The notes beneath the pieces are model-generated. The model was not told the origin of the DNA. It saw only the letters and a list, made by a program, of their open reading frames with translations, and ran no database searches. A stretch of DNA of 13,256 bases, taken from JBIQLO01 sp044464175. GTDB taxonomy: Bacteria; Planctomycetota; Phycisphaerae; Tepidisphaerales; Tepidisphaeraceae. Positions 7,106 through 13,256 of this stretch are shown here, one piece after another. Numbering within the stretch: the stretch's first letter is position 1; each line of letters begins with the position of its first letter. The stretch lies in contig JBIQLO010000107.1 of the NCBI GenBank assembly GCA_044464175.1, positions 1 through 13,256 on the forward strand, given 5' to 3'. The translations under genes were made by a program, and so were the position numbers.

Positions 7106-7517
7106 TTTGTTCGGCTCTGCAGGATGGACGGAGTGTTTTTGCGGACGAATCTGGTGCAGGCGCAGAAGTTCCGCGAAGCGCTCCAGAAGGCGATGCTCGG
7201 CTACACGAACAAGCAGATCACCACCGCCGAGATGGTCGCGCAATTGCTGGAGTTGGCCCGGTGGGTGCGGGAAGCGAAGAAGCACGGGGAAGACCTGGGC
7301 TTAAACAGCGAAGAAACGGCGTGCTGGACGAGGCTCGGCGATCCGGCCGCGGGACGCCGGAACCCCCTCCCTGCCCTCCCCCGCTGAGTACAGCGGAGGA
7401 GGGAAATATCCAAGGTGCGGCGGCTCCTGGCGATGTACGGCTATCCGCCGGATTTATCGGAGGATGCGATGCAGCAGGCGGAATTGTCCACGGAGGGGGG
7501 AGCGATCGGCCCAATCT
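7106..7517 (+). pseudogene. hsdR: Remnant of the 3' end of type I restriction gene hsdR, interrupted by a stop and a hairpin
   Basis: HsdR is the translocase/endonuclease subunit of type I R-M enzymes, normally about 1000 residues. One reading frame here shows two separated pieces of its C-terminal region. From 7124, FLRTNLVQAQKFREAL and later EMVAQLLELARWVREAKKHG, then EDLGLNSEE, match the helical C-terminal segment, usually NRxIxxAQVIxELIxLAKxMREA. After a TGA at 7385-7387, in the same frame, from about 7412, KVRRLLAMYGYPPDLSED matches the extreme C-terminus, usually RLLRKYGYPPD followed by an A-E-rich helix. Roughly 50-60 expected residues between them are replaced by GC-rich non-homologous sequence carrying a hairpin. 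Nuclease and helicase domains are absent, so the gene is dead. It complements the hsdM remnant on the other side of the NTPase gene. Confidence 0.82.
7374..7403. repeat. GC-rich hairpin within the hsdR remnant
   Basis: ccctcccccgctg (7374-7386) and cagcggaggaggg (7391-7403) pair over 13 positions with one mismatch around the loop agta. The stop codon of the broken frame lies at the loop. A related ccctccctg precedes it, so the element may begin near 7365. It resembles the dispersed C-rich/G-rich palindromic repeats seen between genes in GC-rich genomes. It replaces part of hsdR and so either caused or followed its inactivation. No T-run follows, but the stem could still hinder read-through toward rodA. 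Confidence 0.65.
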
Positions 7518-7542
7518 GAATCCACCGGCCGGGGCGGGGGCG

Positions 7543-7683
7543 GGTGGGGAGACCGCCCCCGGGGCGGCAGGGGGGGCGCTGGACGCCTGCCGGGCCAACG
7601 GCTACCTTGCACCGAGGCGCAAGGAAGCGGCCGGGAGGAAGTCAGGCGGAAACGCCGAACGCGGAATGCGGGATGCAACGTGA
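7543..7683 (+). pseudogene. Detached, diverged second copy of the mrdA 3' end
   Basis: The 33 codons at 7543-7641 read GGETAP, then ALDACRANGYLAPRRKEAAG, closely following the end of intact PBP2 (GGLTAA, then ALDACEANGYLKPTRKEVAW); 21 of 33 residues agree. Where mrdA has its stop (TGA) this copy has TCA, and the frame runs on to a TGA at 7681-7683, one base before the ATG of the next gene. It has no start or catalytic domain. The simplest reading is that it is the mrdA tail left beside its original downstream neighbour when the island entered. Upstream, 7518-7542 is GC-rich junction sequence with no identity I can name. Confidence 0.72.
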
Positions 7684-7684
7684 G

Positions 7685-8563
7685 ATGGAACAGGCCCAAC
7701 ACGAAACAGGGAGGGGGGAACGGCGTGCCGGAACCGCCTCTCCTTCGGCATTTTCTCCCCCGCCGCGCCCGCTGACGCCTGCCGCCCGACGCCGGAGCTG
7801 GGCCGAGCCGCCGGTGCGGTCCTGGCTCATCGCCGCCGGCCTGTTCGTGATCGCGGCGGGGGGGCTGGGGGTTGGACAATGGCACGACTGGTCGGAGAAC
7901 GTTTGGCTGCTCCGCCACGGGCAGAGGGTGGAGGCGACGATCCTTACCGTCGGCGGGGTGGGGCGGGGTGGATTCCAGATGCCGCCGCCGGCCGAGGTGG
8001 AGGTGCAATTTCCGTGGGAGGGGGGGATGCGGAAGGTGGCGGGGCGGATCGAGCCGGAGGATGGGTACCATTTTGTCTCCCCCCATCGGCAAATTCGCAT
8101 CCGGGTTGATCCGGGGCGGCCCGAGCGCTGGAGCGCGCGCCAGCAGGCCCCTTCGCTACCGCGCCAGTTTCTGGGGTCGGGCATCCTGCTGGGCATGGCG
8201 CTGCTGTCGGGTCTGGCGGCCTGGTGGCGGCGAAACCGGGCCTTGAGGGCATGGCGCAACGGGGAGGCGATTGAGGGGGTTGTCGTTTCGGCCGGCAGGT
8301 CGGCCATGGCGCCGCGGTCCTGGTGCATTCGCTGGATGCGCCGGGGCAGCGCCGACAAACGCCTGTTTGTCGCCTATATTCCCCAGCGGCTGGGCGATCT
8401 CCGGAAAGGAGAGGTCGTACAATTGCTGGGCGATCCCCGCCGCCCGCGTGGCGCTGTTATGGCGCGGGTGTATCAGGAGAGAAGCGGGCGGTTGACAGTG
8501 GGCGGTTGCCAGAAGGAGAAGCAACGCCAACCGCCCGCTGCCAGCGGCCAACCCATCCCATGA
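7685..8563 (+). CDS. Two-TM membrane protein, DUF3592-like, unknown function
   Basis: This 292-residue protein is encoded between the mrdA tail copy and rodA. After a Pro/Arg-rich, low-complexity N-terminus come a first membrane segment at about 46-63 (WLIAAGLFVIAAGGLGV), an external domain (VEATILTVGGVG, EVEVQFPWEGG, IRIRVDPGRPERW), a second membrane segment at about 162-181 (FLGSGILLGMALLSGLAAWW), and a further beta-rich part ending in VVQLLGDPRRPRGAVM. Alternating G-x-x-V-x-A-x-V and D-P-x-x-P strands around two membrane helices recall DUF3592 proteins; the assignment is tentative. ATG 7685 was chosen because it follows the preceding stop by one base and starts the longest frame not overlapping the tail copy, but it lacks a good RBS, and translation could start later, for example near the first membrane helix. 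The last 25 or so residues are encoded by a palindromic repeat. The stop overlaps the rodA start (ATGA), so the two are translationally coupled. Confidence 0.72.
   Translation: MEQAQHETGRGERRAGTASPSAFSPPPRPLTPAARRRSWAEPPVRSWLIAAGLFVIAAGGLGVGQWHDWSENVWLLRHGQRVEATILTVGGVGRGGFQMPPPAEVEVQFPWEGGMRKVAGRIEPEDGYHFVSPHRQIRIRVDPGRPERWSARQQAPSLPRQFLGSGILLGMALLSGLAAWWRRNRALRAWRNGEAIEGVVVSAGRSAMAPRSWCIRWMRRGSADKRLFVAYIPQRLGDLRKGEVVQLLGDPRRPRGAVMARVYQERSGRLTVGGCQKEKQRQPPAASGQPIP
8483..8539. repeat. Tandem plus inverted repeat straddling the 3' end of the DUF3592-like gene, before rodA
   Basis: Two tandem 14-base units, agcgggcggttgac (8483-8496) and agtgggcggttgcc (8497-8510), differ at two positions. An inverted copy follows: caaccgcccgct (8528-8539) is the exact reverse complement of 8483-8494. 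The element can fold into a long hairpin and supplies codons for the C-terminal tail of the upstream protein. Its design, short repeated words with an inverted copy, recalls the spacer at 486-548, although the sequence differs. Confidence 0.65.
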
Positions 8564-9747
8564 ACCGCATCTGGCAACAACTCGCCATCGCCGCCAACTG
8601 GCCGGTGCTTGCCTCGATTGCCCTGCTGTCGTCGGTGGGGGTGCTGACGATCTGGGCCCATTCGTCGACCGACGGTCTCAAGCAGCTGGTCTTCCTGGGC
8701 ATCGCCCTGGGGTGCATGGCGCTGTTTCAGGCAGTGAACTACCAGAGCATCTGCCGGATCGCCTGGGCGTTTTATGCCTTCAGCGCCGCGCTGATTCTTT
8801 ACACCGTGCTGCCGTTCATCCCCCGTCACGGCTTTGGCAGCGTGCCGATCATTAACGGGGCCCATGCCTGGATCACGTTCGGCTCCTTCAGCCTTCAGCC
8901 GGCCGAGTTGATGAAGATCGCCTTCGTGCTGGTCCTGGCGCGTTATTTAAGATTCCGTCGAAATTACCGCACGTTCAAAGGCCTGCTCGCCCCCTTCGCG
9001 CTGGCCATCGCGCCGCTGCTGCTGATCATGAAGCAGCCGGATTTGGGGACGGCCCTGACCTTCATCCCCACGCTCTTTGCCATGCTGTTCGTTGCCGGGG
9101 CGCGCAAACGCCATCTGGCGGCCATCGTCGGGATCGCCCTGGCCCTGGCGCCGATCGCCTGGCTGGCCGGCCCGGCCTCCGAAGGCGCCCCGGGCCTGCC
9201 GGTTCTCAAATACCTCCCCACGCTGGTTAAGCCTTATCAGCGCCAGCGCGTGACGGCCCTGTTTTCCAACGATCCATCCCTCCAGCGCACCACCGCTTAC
9301 CAAACCGAGCAGGCCTTGATCGCCTTCGGCTCCGGCGGGTTCACGGGCAAGGGGTTTGGCAACATTCCGGTCGGGCAGTACGTGCCGGAGGCCCACAACG
9401 ACATGATCTTTTCCCTGGCGGGGGAACAGTTCGGCTACATCGGGACGGCGGTCATCCTGGCGGCCTATCTGGGCTTTTTCGCCGCGGGGATCGAGATTGC
9501 CGGCAACACGCGCGAGCCGTTCGGGCGGCTGGTGGCGGTCGGCATCGTCGCGCTGCTGGCGGGGCAGACGTTCTTGAATCTCATGGTCGTGCTGCGCCTG
9601 ATGCCGGTGACCGGCATCACACTCCCGTTTGTCAGCTATGGCGGCAGTTCCCTCATCGCCAGCTTCATGGCGGCGGGACTGCTGCTGAACATCGGCCAGA
9701 GCCGCCCGCTGGTCATGGCGCGGGAGGCGTTTGAGTTTGAGACGTAG
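8560..9747 (+). CDS. rodA: Peptidoglycan glycosyltransferase RodA (MrdB)
   Basis: RodA is the SEDS-family glycosyltransferase that polymerises lipid II into glycan strands during elongation, in complex with PBP2. The 395 residues contain about ten hydrophobic helices and the family signatures: NGAHAWITFGSFSLQPAELMK (100-119), K158-QPDLGTAL166, Y274-VPEAHNDMIF284 and M348-PVTGITLPFVSYGGSSL365. D281 corresponds to the catalytic aspartate of the P-E-x-H-x-D-F segment. The length is typical (370-420). ATG 8560 is chosen because it overlaps the upstream stop as ATGA and precedes the first helix. It would normally sit just behind mrdA; here the island and the DUF3592-like gene lie between. Its 3' end overlaps the convergent hydrolase gene by 35 bases, leaving no room for a separate terminator. 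Confidence 0.96.
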   Translation: MNRIWQQLAIAANWPVLASIALLSSVGVLTIWAHSSTDGLKQLVFLGIALGCMALFQAVNYQSICRIAWAFYAFSAALILYTVLPFIPRHGFGSVPIINGAHAWITFGSFSLQPAELMKIAFVLVLARYLRFRRNYRTFKGLLAPFALAIAPLLLIMKQPDLGTALTFIPTLFAMLFVAGARKRHLAAIVGIALALAPIAWLAGPASEGAPGLPVLKYLPTLVKPYQRQRVTALFSNDPSLQRTTAYQTEQALIAFGSGGFTGKGFGNIPVGQYVPEAHNDMIFSLAGEQFGYIGTAVILAAYLGFFAAGIEIAGNTREPFGRLVAVGIVALLAGQTFLNLMVVLRLMPVTGITLPFVSYGGSSLIASFMAAGLLLNIGQSRPLVMAREAFEFET

Positions 9748-12700
9748 ACCCCGGCGGCAGCCGCCGGAACCAGCGCGTCTCGGCCTCCTTCATCTCCAGT
9801 GTAATCTGCTCCACGTTTTGGGCTATGGTCTGCCCGCTGCTCAGGTCGAACAGGTCGCACTTGCCGGTCCATTGCAGCGTCTTCTTTCCCGCGCTCAGGG
9901 CGTGAATCACCAGAAAGCCATTGCCCGCGTAGGTGGCATCTCCCTTGGGACCGATGGGGGTCAGGCCCGCCTCGGTCGCCAGGGCCCGCAGGAGGTCCGG
10001 GTTGAACCCGCCCGGCAGGGAGATATAGACGCTGGTCCAATCCTTGAACCGCCGCACGGCGATCCCCACCTTCTTGTCCGTCCCGGTGAGGTAGGCCAGC
10101 GGAGTCGCCTGCGGGTCATCCACGTAAAACAGCGGCTGACGCGACTCGGTGTAGAGGTCGGCCACCCCCTTTTCCAGCGGATCATTCACGCCGGTGGGAA
10201 TGAAGCGGTAAACATCGCTTTTGGACAGATCCAGCTTGACGCGCATGCCGGTCAGCCGCTGGATGTTCTTCTCAAACCCATCCCCCAGGCTCAATCCGGC
10301 GGCGTTGACGAAGACCAGCACGCGCCCATCCTTCTGCAGATGGTCCCGCACCCAGTCCACCTGATCGGGGGTGATGGTCAGCGCGGAAAGGAACAGGTTG
10401 ATCTTGTAGTCCGGCCGCTTGCCGTTGGTCAGGTCGGACAGGAGATACGGGTCCCAGCTCAGACCGGAGCGGGAGAGCGCCACCCGGGCCGTGTTATGGC
10501 CGACCATCGCCAGGATTGCCCCGTAGGAATCCTTGCGCGTGGCATAGTCCTCCACCCGCTCATCGCAGAAGATGGCCATCTGCCCCCGGTCGGCCGGTTG
10601 CGGGCGCTGCGCGGCATCGGTGGCGGCCTTGTTGGCCTCGACCATGCCGCGCATGTACTGATCGTCCAGCCAGCCGTTGCCCCCCAGCCCGTAAATCCAG
10701 CCTCCCTCGCCCTGCGCCAGGCTCATGCCCAGGTCCCGGCGAATCTGGTTGGCCCATCCCTGGGCATCCTCGGGCACACCCCAGTTGCGGCGGAAGTCCA
10801 GGGCGTCGGCCGGCAGCCAGGAGTAGTTGGTGCGGTAGTCCATTTCCGTCAGATAGATTTTATTGTGCAGGCGCAGCGACGAGACGAGTGAATTGAAGTC
10901 GCCCGTCCGCCCCAGCGTGCGCCACAGGCCATAGTCCATGACGCTGACGATCCCGTCCAGATCGTCGTGGTTCACCAGTTCTCCCAGTGCCCAGTGGTTC
11001 ATCTGGTGGTTGTGGATGATGTCGTGGTAGTAGGTGGTGACCAGGGCGGGGCGGTCAATGCCCTTCTTGAACGCCCGGGCCAGAAGATTGATCGTCTGGG
11101 CCACGCCCACGGAGCTGAAGCGGTTGGCGTCGATGATGCGCTGGTCCGCCCCGTTGTGGGGATCGAAAAACAGCTTGTCCGGCGCGCGGTCCGCCTCGGC
11201 CGGGAGGGTGGCTGTGGCGAAGGTGACTTTCGGATCGCCCCAGGCCTTCTGCAGCGCCCCATCGGAGCTGTACTTTTCATGCAGCCACTGGCGAAACGCC
11301 TGCACATTGCCTTCGGAACGGTCCATATGATCCGGCCCGTGCTGGCTGAACCACTGCCCATCCGAACCGCAGGTCAGATGCACGCCCACGACCGACTTGC
11401 CGACGTTGGACCTGGCCAGGAACTGCCCCAGGTGTTTCAGGGCGTCGGCCGTCTGCGTGCGGAAGGCCGGGGCGGTGTAGGAGATGTTCCACGCCTCATC
11501 CTTGCCGCGCTGCTCGGCCACGCGGTAGTGGCTCTTGGTGCCGATGGTCTTGTGCCCTTCGGCGTCGATCCAGATCGCCTCGGGGTGCTTGTCGCCGAAG
11601 CCGGGGTAGGGATCGATGCTCAAATAGAGCAGCACCCTGGCCTGCGGGTCCATCCCCAGCAGCTTCTCCAACTGCTGCTGAAGGAAGGTGAAGTCATACT
11701 GCCCGTCGCCCGTCCAGAGCGGCTGGCCATAGCGCCCGCCGGAGGTGCGGGCCATGTAGATCGGCAGCCACTGGACATGAACGCCCGCATCGCCAAAGGC
11801 CTTGTGATCGCCGTTGGCCGGCCACATGTACGGGCCGGCGGTGAAGCCGAACATCGGCGTCGGCTCGCCGTTGACAAAAAGCTGCGGCGTGCCGTGGTCG
11901 TTTTTCACCTCCACCTTGACCGGCGGCCGGTCGCGCCACATCCGCTCCACCTCCTGGGCCGAATAGCGCGGGCGGACCTGCTCGGGCGTCAGTTGCCGCG
12001 GAAACTGCGAGACGGGCGTGGGGGCGATGCGCAGTTCCAGATCATCCCAGTAGGCCTTGAAGGGGGTGCCGCGCATGGAGATCAGCACCTCGGCCTGGTC
12101 GTACCCTTCGGGCACCCTGGCCCTCAGGAACGCCCGTCGCCACTGGCCCCGGGGGGTGTGAATCGGCGGGTTGAGAAAGGTGTCGCGGAAGTAGAGCGCC
12201 GGCTTTCCCTTCCCGCGCAGCGTCAGCATGAACTGGATCGCACTGCCGAACTGCAGGTCTTCCAGGTGATAGTAGCCGGACAGGAGATATTCCCGGCCCG
12301 ACTGAACCGACACCGGCCTGGCCAGCTTACATAAACTGTTACCCAACACTCCGGTTTTCGACAAAAAAAAACTCTGCCTCCCGGTACGCGCCATCGCATC
12401 GCTGATGCGGGCCTGGGCCTTGCCCGCGACAGCCGGGTTGATCGGTTCCCCCTTCTCATTCAACGACTCGTGCCCGTAGCCCAGGCTGGGGCGCAGCGTG
12501 TCATCCGCCTGTCCGATCCACGCCTTGGCGCCGGCCTCCTCAAAAGAGGCGTTGGGAAGCAGGTTGGGCCCGGCCAGCGGCTCAATCAGTACACCGCAGT
12601 TTGGGGGGCTGTCCAGATTCAGTTCCAGCTGACCATCATGGGCGGCGTAGACGATGAACGGATCATAAAAGGTGGTATTGATCGAATAGGCTTGTCCCGC

Positions 12701-13256
12701 CTTGACCGCAAAGCGCCTGGGCGTCACCCAAAGGCGGATCGGCCCATCGGCATTGACGATGAACTGGATCTGCTTGTCCGTCTCCTGATAGCGGTCCACC
12801 CATACCTGCTCATTGAGTTTGCCGAGGCTCACTTCGATGGGGATGCCGGGATTGAGAAGCTGCCGGGGAGCGGCCCGCCCCTCCTGTGTGGCGGGGGGAA
12901 CCGCCCCCTTGGTGCTCCAACGGATGGCTTTCCATTCGGTGGTGCCGTTGGTCTGCGTGCCGGTGCTGCTGTCGCCGAAGCGGATGAACGTCAGCGGCCC
13001 CTTGAGTTTGAGGCTGCTCTGGGCCGGCTGGGCCTCGCCGTTGATGTAGACGTCGATCCGGGTCATCTCCCCCTGCGGCGTGGCGGTGATGCGGAAGGTG
13101 GTGAACTGCGTGTAATCGCCGGTGGTCCAGGCCGGCGCGCCGCTGAGCAGCACGTGCTTGGTTCCCAGGCTCAGCTCCACGAAATTGGAGGCGCTGCCCA
13201 GCAGCACCGAGGCGGCCCAGCTTCCCCCGGTCTGCTTGACGACGCGGGCGGTGATC
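9713..13256 (-). CDS. Large multidomain glycoside hydrolase, GH42-like (beta-galactosidase-type), 5' end outside window
   Basis: At least 1180 residues; the frame is open to the window edge, so the GTG at 13207 is not the start and any signal peptide lies outside. Residue numbers here count from that codon. Residues 1-100 look like a LamG/concanavalin-like beta-sandwich (NFVELSLGT, IDVYINGE, WKAIRW). Residues 213-397 are a CBM4/9-type jelly roll (NLLPNASFEE ... YWDDLELRI). From about 440 to 860 there is a TIM barrel of GH42/clan-A type: LFVNGEPTPMFGF, KSVVGVHLTCGSDGQW, then KIYLTEMDYRT. E788 in that last motif is a candidate nucleophile. At the usual acid/base position after strand 4 I read G-S-D-G-Q-W rather than an N-E or G-E pair, so catalysis is uncertain. 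A GH42 trimerisation-like Rossmann domain follows (ITPDQVDWVRDHLQKDGRVLVF), then a C-terminal beta-sandwich. The likely role is extracellular or periplasmic polysaccharide breakdown; the substrate is unknown. Confidence 0.85.
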   Translation of the reverse strand, partial: ITARVVKQTGGSWAASVLLGSASNFVELSLGTKHVLLSGAPAWTTGDYTQFTTFRITATPQGEMTRIDVYINGEAQPAQSSLKLKGPLTFIRFGDSSTGTQTNGTTEWKAIRWSTKGAVPPATQEGRAAPRQLLNPGIPIEVSLGKLNEQVWVDRYQETDKQIQFIVNADGPIRLWVTPRRFAVKAGQAYSINTTFYDPFIVYAAHDGQLELNLDSPPNCGVLIEPLAGPNLLPNASFEEAGAKAWIGQADDTLRPSLGYGHESLNEKGEPINPAVAGKAQARISDAMARTGRQSFFLSKTGVLGNSLCKLARPVSVQSGREYLLSGYYHLEDLQFGSAIQFMLTLRGKGKPALYFRDTFLNPPIHTPRGQWRRAFLRARVPEGYDQAEVLISMRGTPFKAYWDDLELRIAPTPVSQFPRQLTPEQVRPRYSAQEVERMWRDRPPVKVEVKNDHGTPQLFVNGEPTPMFGFTAGPYMWPANGDHKAFGDAGVHVQWLPIYMARTSGGRYGQPLWTGDGQYDFTFLQQQLEKLLGMDPQARVLLYLSIDPYPGFGDKHPEAIWIDAEGHKTIGTKSHYRVAEQRGKDEAWNISYTAPAFRTQTADALKHLGQFLARSNVGKSVVGVHLTCGSDGQWFSQHGPDHMDRSEGNVQAFRQWLHEKYSSDGALQKAWGDPKVTFATATLPAEADRAPDKLFFDPHNGADQRIIDANRFSSVGVAQTINLLARAFKKGIDRPALVTTYYHDIIHNHQMNHWALGELVNHDDLDGIVSVMDYGLWRTLGRTGDFNSLVSSLRLHNKIYLTEMDYRTNYSWLPADALDFRRNWGVPEDAQGWANQIRRDLGMSLAQGEGGWIYGLGGNGWLDDQYMRGMVEANKAATDAAQRPQPADRGQMAIFCDERVEDYATRKDSYGAILAMVGHNTARVALSRSGLSWDPYLLSDLTNGKRPDYKINLFLSALTITPDQVDWVRDHLQKDGRVLVFVNAAGLSLGDGFEKNIQRLTGMRVKLDLSKSDVYRFIPTGVNDPLEKGVADLYTESRQPLFYVDDPQATPLAYLTGTDKKVGIAVRRFKDWTSVYISLPGGFNPDLLRALATEAGLTPIGPKGDATYAGNGFLVIHALSAGKKTLQWTGKCDLFDLSSGQTIAQNVEQITLEMKEAETRWFRRLPPGSTSQTQTPPAP

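Noticed and set aside
3262..7121. Short inverted match tgcagag (3262-3268) and ctctgca (7115-7121) as transposon ends of the NTPase segment
   Set aside because: Seven bases is within chance, no target duplication is visible, and no transposase is present.
6985..7683. 232-codon open frame crossing from the NTPase gene through the hsdR remnant
   Set aside because: It is out of frame with both the NTPase and hsdR pieces. Only its last part (7543-7641) has meaning, as the mrdA tail copy.
9731..12334. Two long plus-strand open frames (386 and 455 codons) opposite the hydrolase gene
   Set aside because: The opposite strand has coherent GH42-like domains. These frames are Q/R/G/H-rich reverse-complement artefacts without motifs.
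1..13256. CRISPR array, tRNA or rRNA genes, integrase or transposase
   Set aside because: I looked for regularly spaced repeats, tRNA-like folds and recombinase motifs on both strands and saw none.

Overview
The window is high-G+C bacterial DNA carrying the end of a cell-elongation (Rod complex) operon, interrupted by a defence-type island, followed by a convergent gene for a large secreted-type glycoside hydrolase. The mre/mrd gene order, the very high G+C, the big multidomain GH42-like enzyme and the intergenic low-complexity repeats (degenerate gacggagg-type units, hairpins built from short words) suggest a Planctomycetota or related PVC-group genome, perhaps Phycisphaerae. That is inference; no rRNA or other marker is present.

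Layout. 1-475: 3' part of mreD. 476-563: AT-rich palindromic spacer. 564-2825: mrdA (PBP2), complete, with S-T-A-K, S-C-N and K-T-G motifs. 2826-7542: an island between mrdA and the rest of the operon. 7685-8563: a two-TM DUF3592-like membrane protein. 8560-9747: rodA (mrdB), whose ATGA start overlaps the stop of the previous gene. 9713-13256, minus strand: a 5'-truncated GH42-like glycoside hydrolase with a carbohydrate-binding module, overlapping the rodA 3' end by 35 bases.

The island is the notable part. From left to right it holds repeats, a 73-codon remnant of a type I DNA methyltransferase gene (hsdM) stitched together from three in-frame pieces, an intact 1250-residue gene of clearly lower G+C, and the broken 3' end of a type I restriction gene (hsdR) interrupted by a stop codon and a GC-rich hairpin. 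The intact protein has an apparent PD-(D/E)XK nuclease-like N-terminus, a P-loop NTPase core (GLSGSGKT; LLIIDE) and about 770 C-terminal residues with no recognised domain. That is the architecture of STAND-type antiviral sensors such as the Avs proteins, though I cannot place it in a named family.

Beyond the hsdR remnant, at 7543-7641, lies a second, diverged copy of the last 33 codons of mrdA. The island is therefore bracketed by imperfect direct repeats of the mrdA 3' end, as expected if it integrated at that gene end and left one tail with the intact gene and one next to the downstream operon. My reading: a type I R-M locus entered at the end of mrdA, an NTPase defence gene came with it or was nested into it, the R-M genes then decayed, and the NTPase gene was kept.
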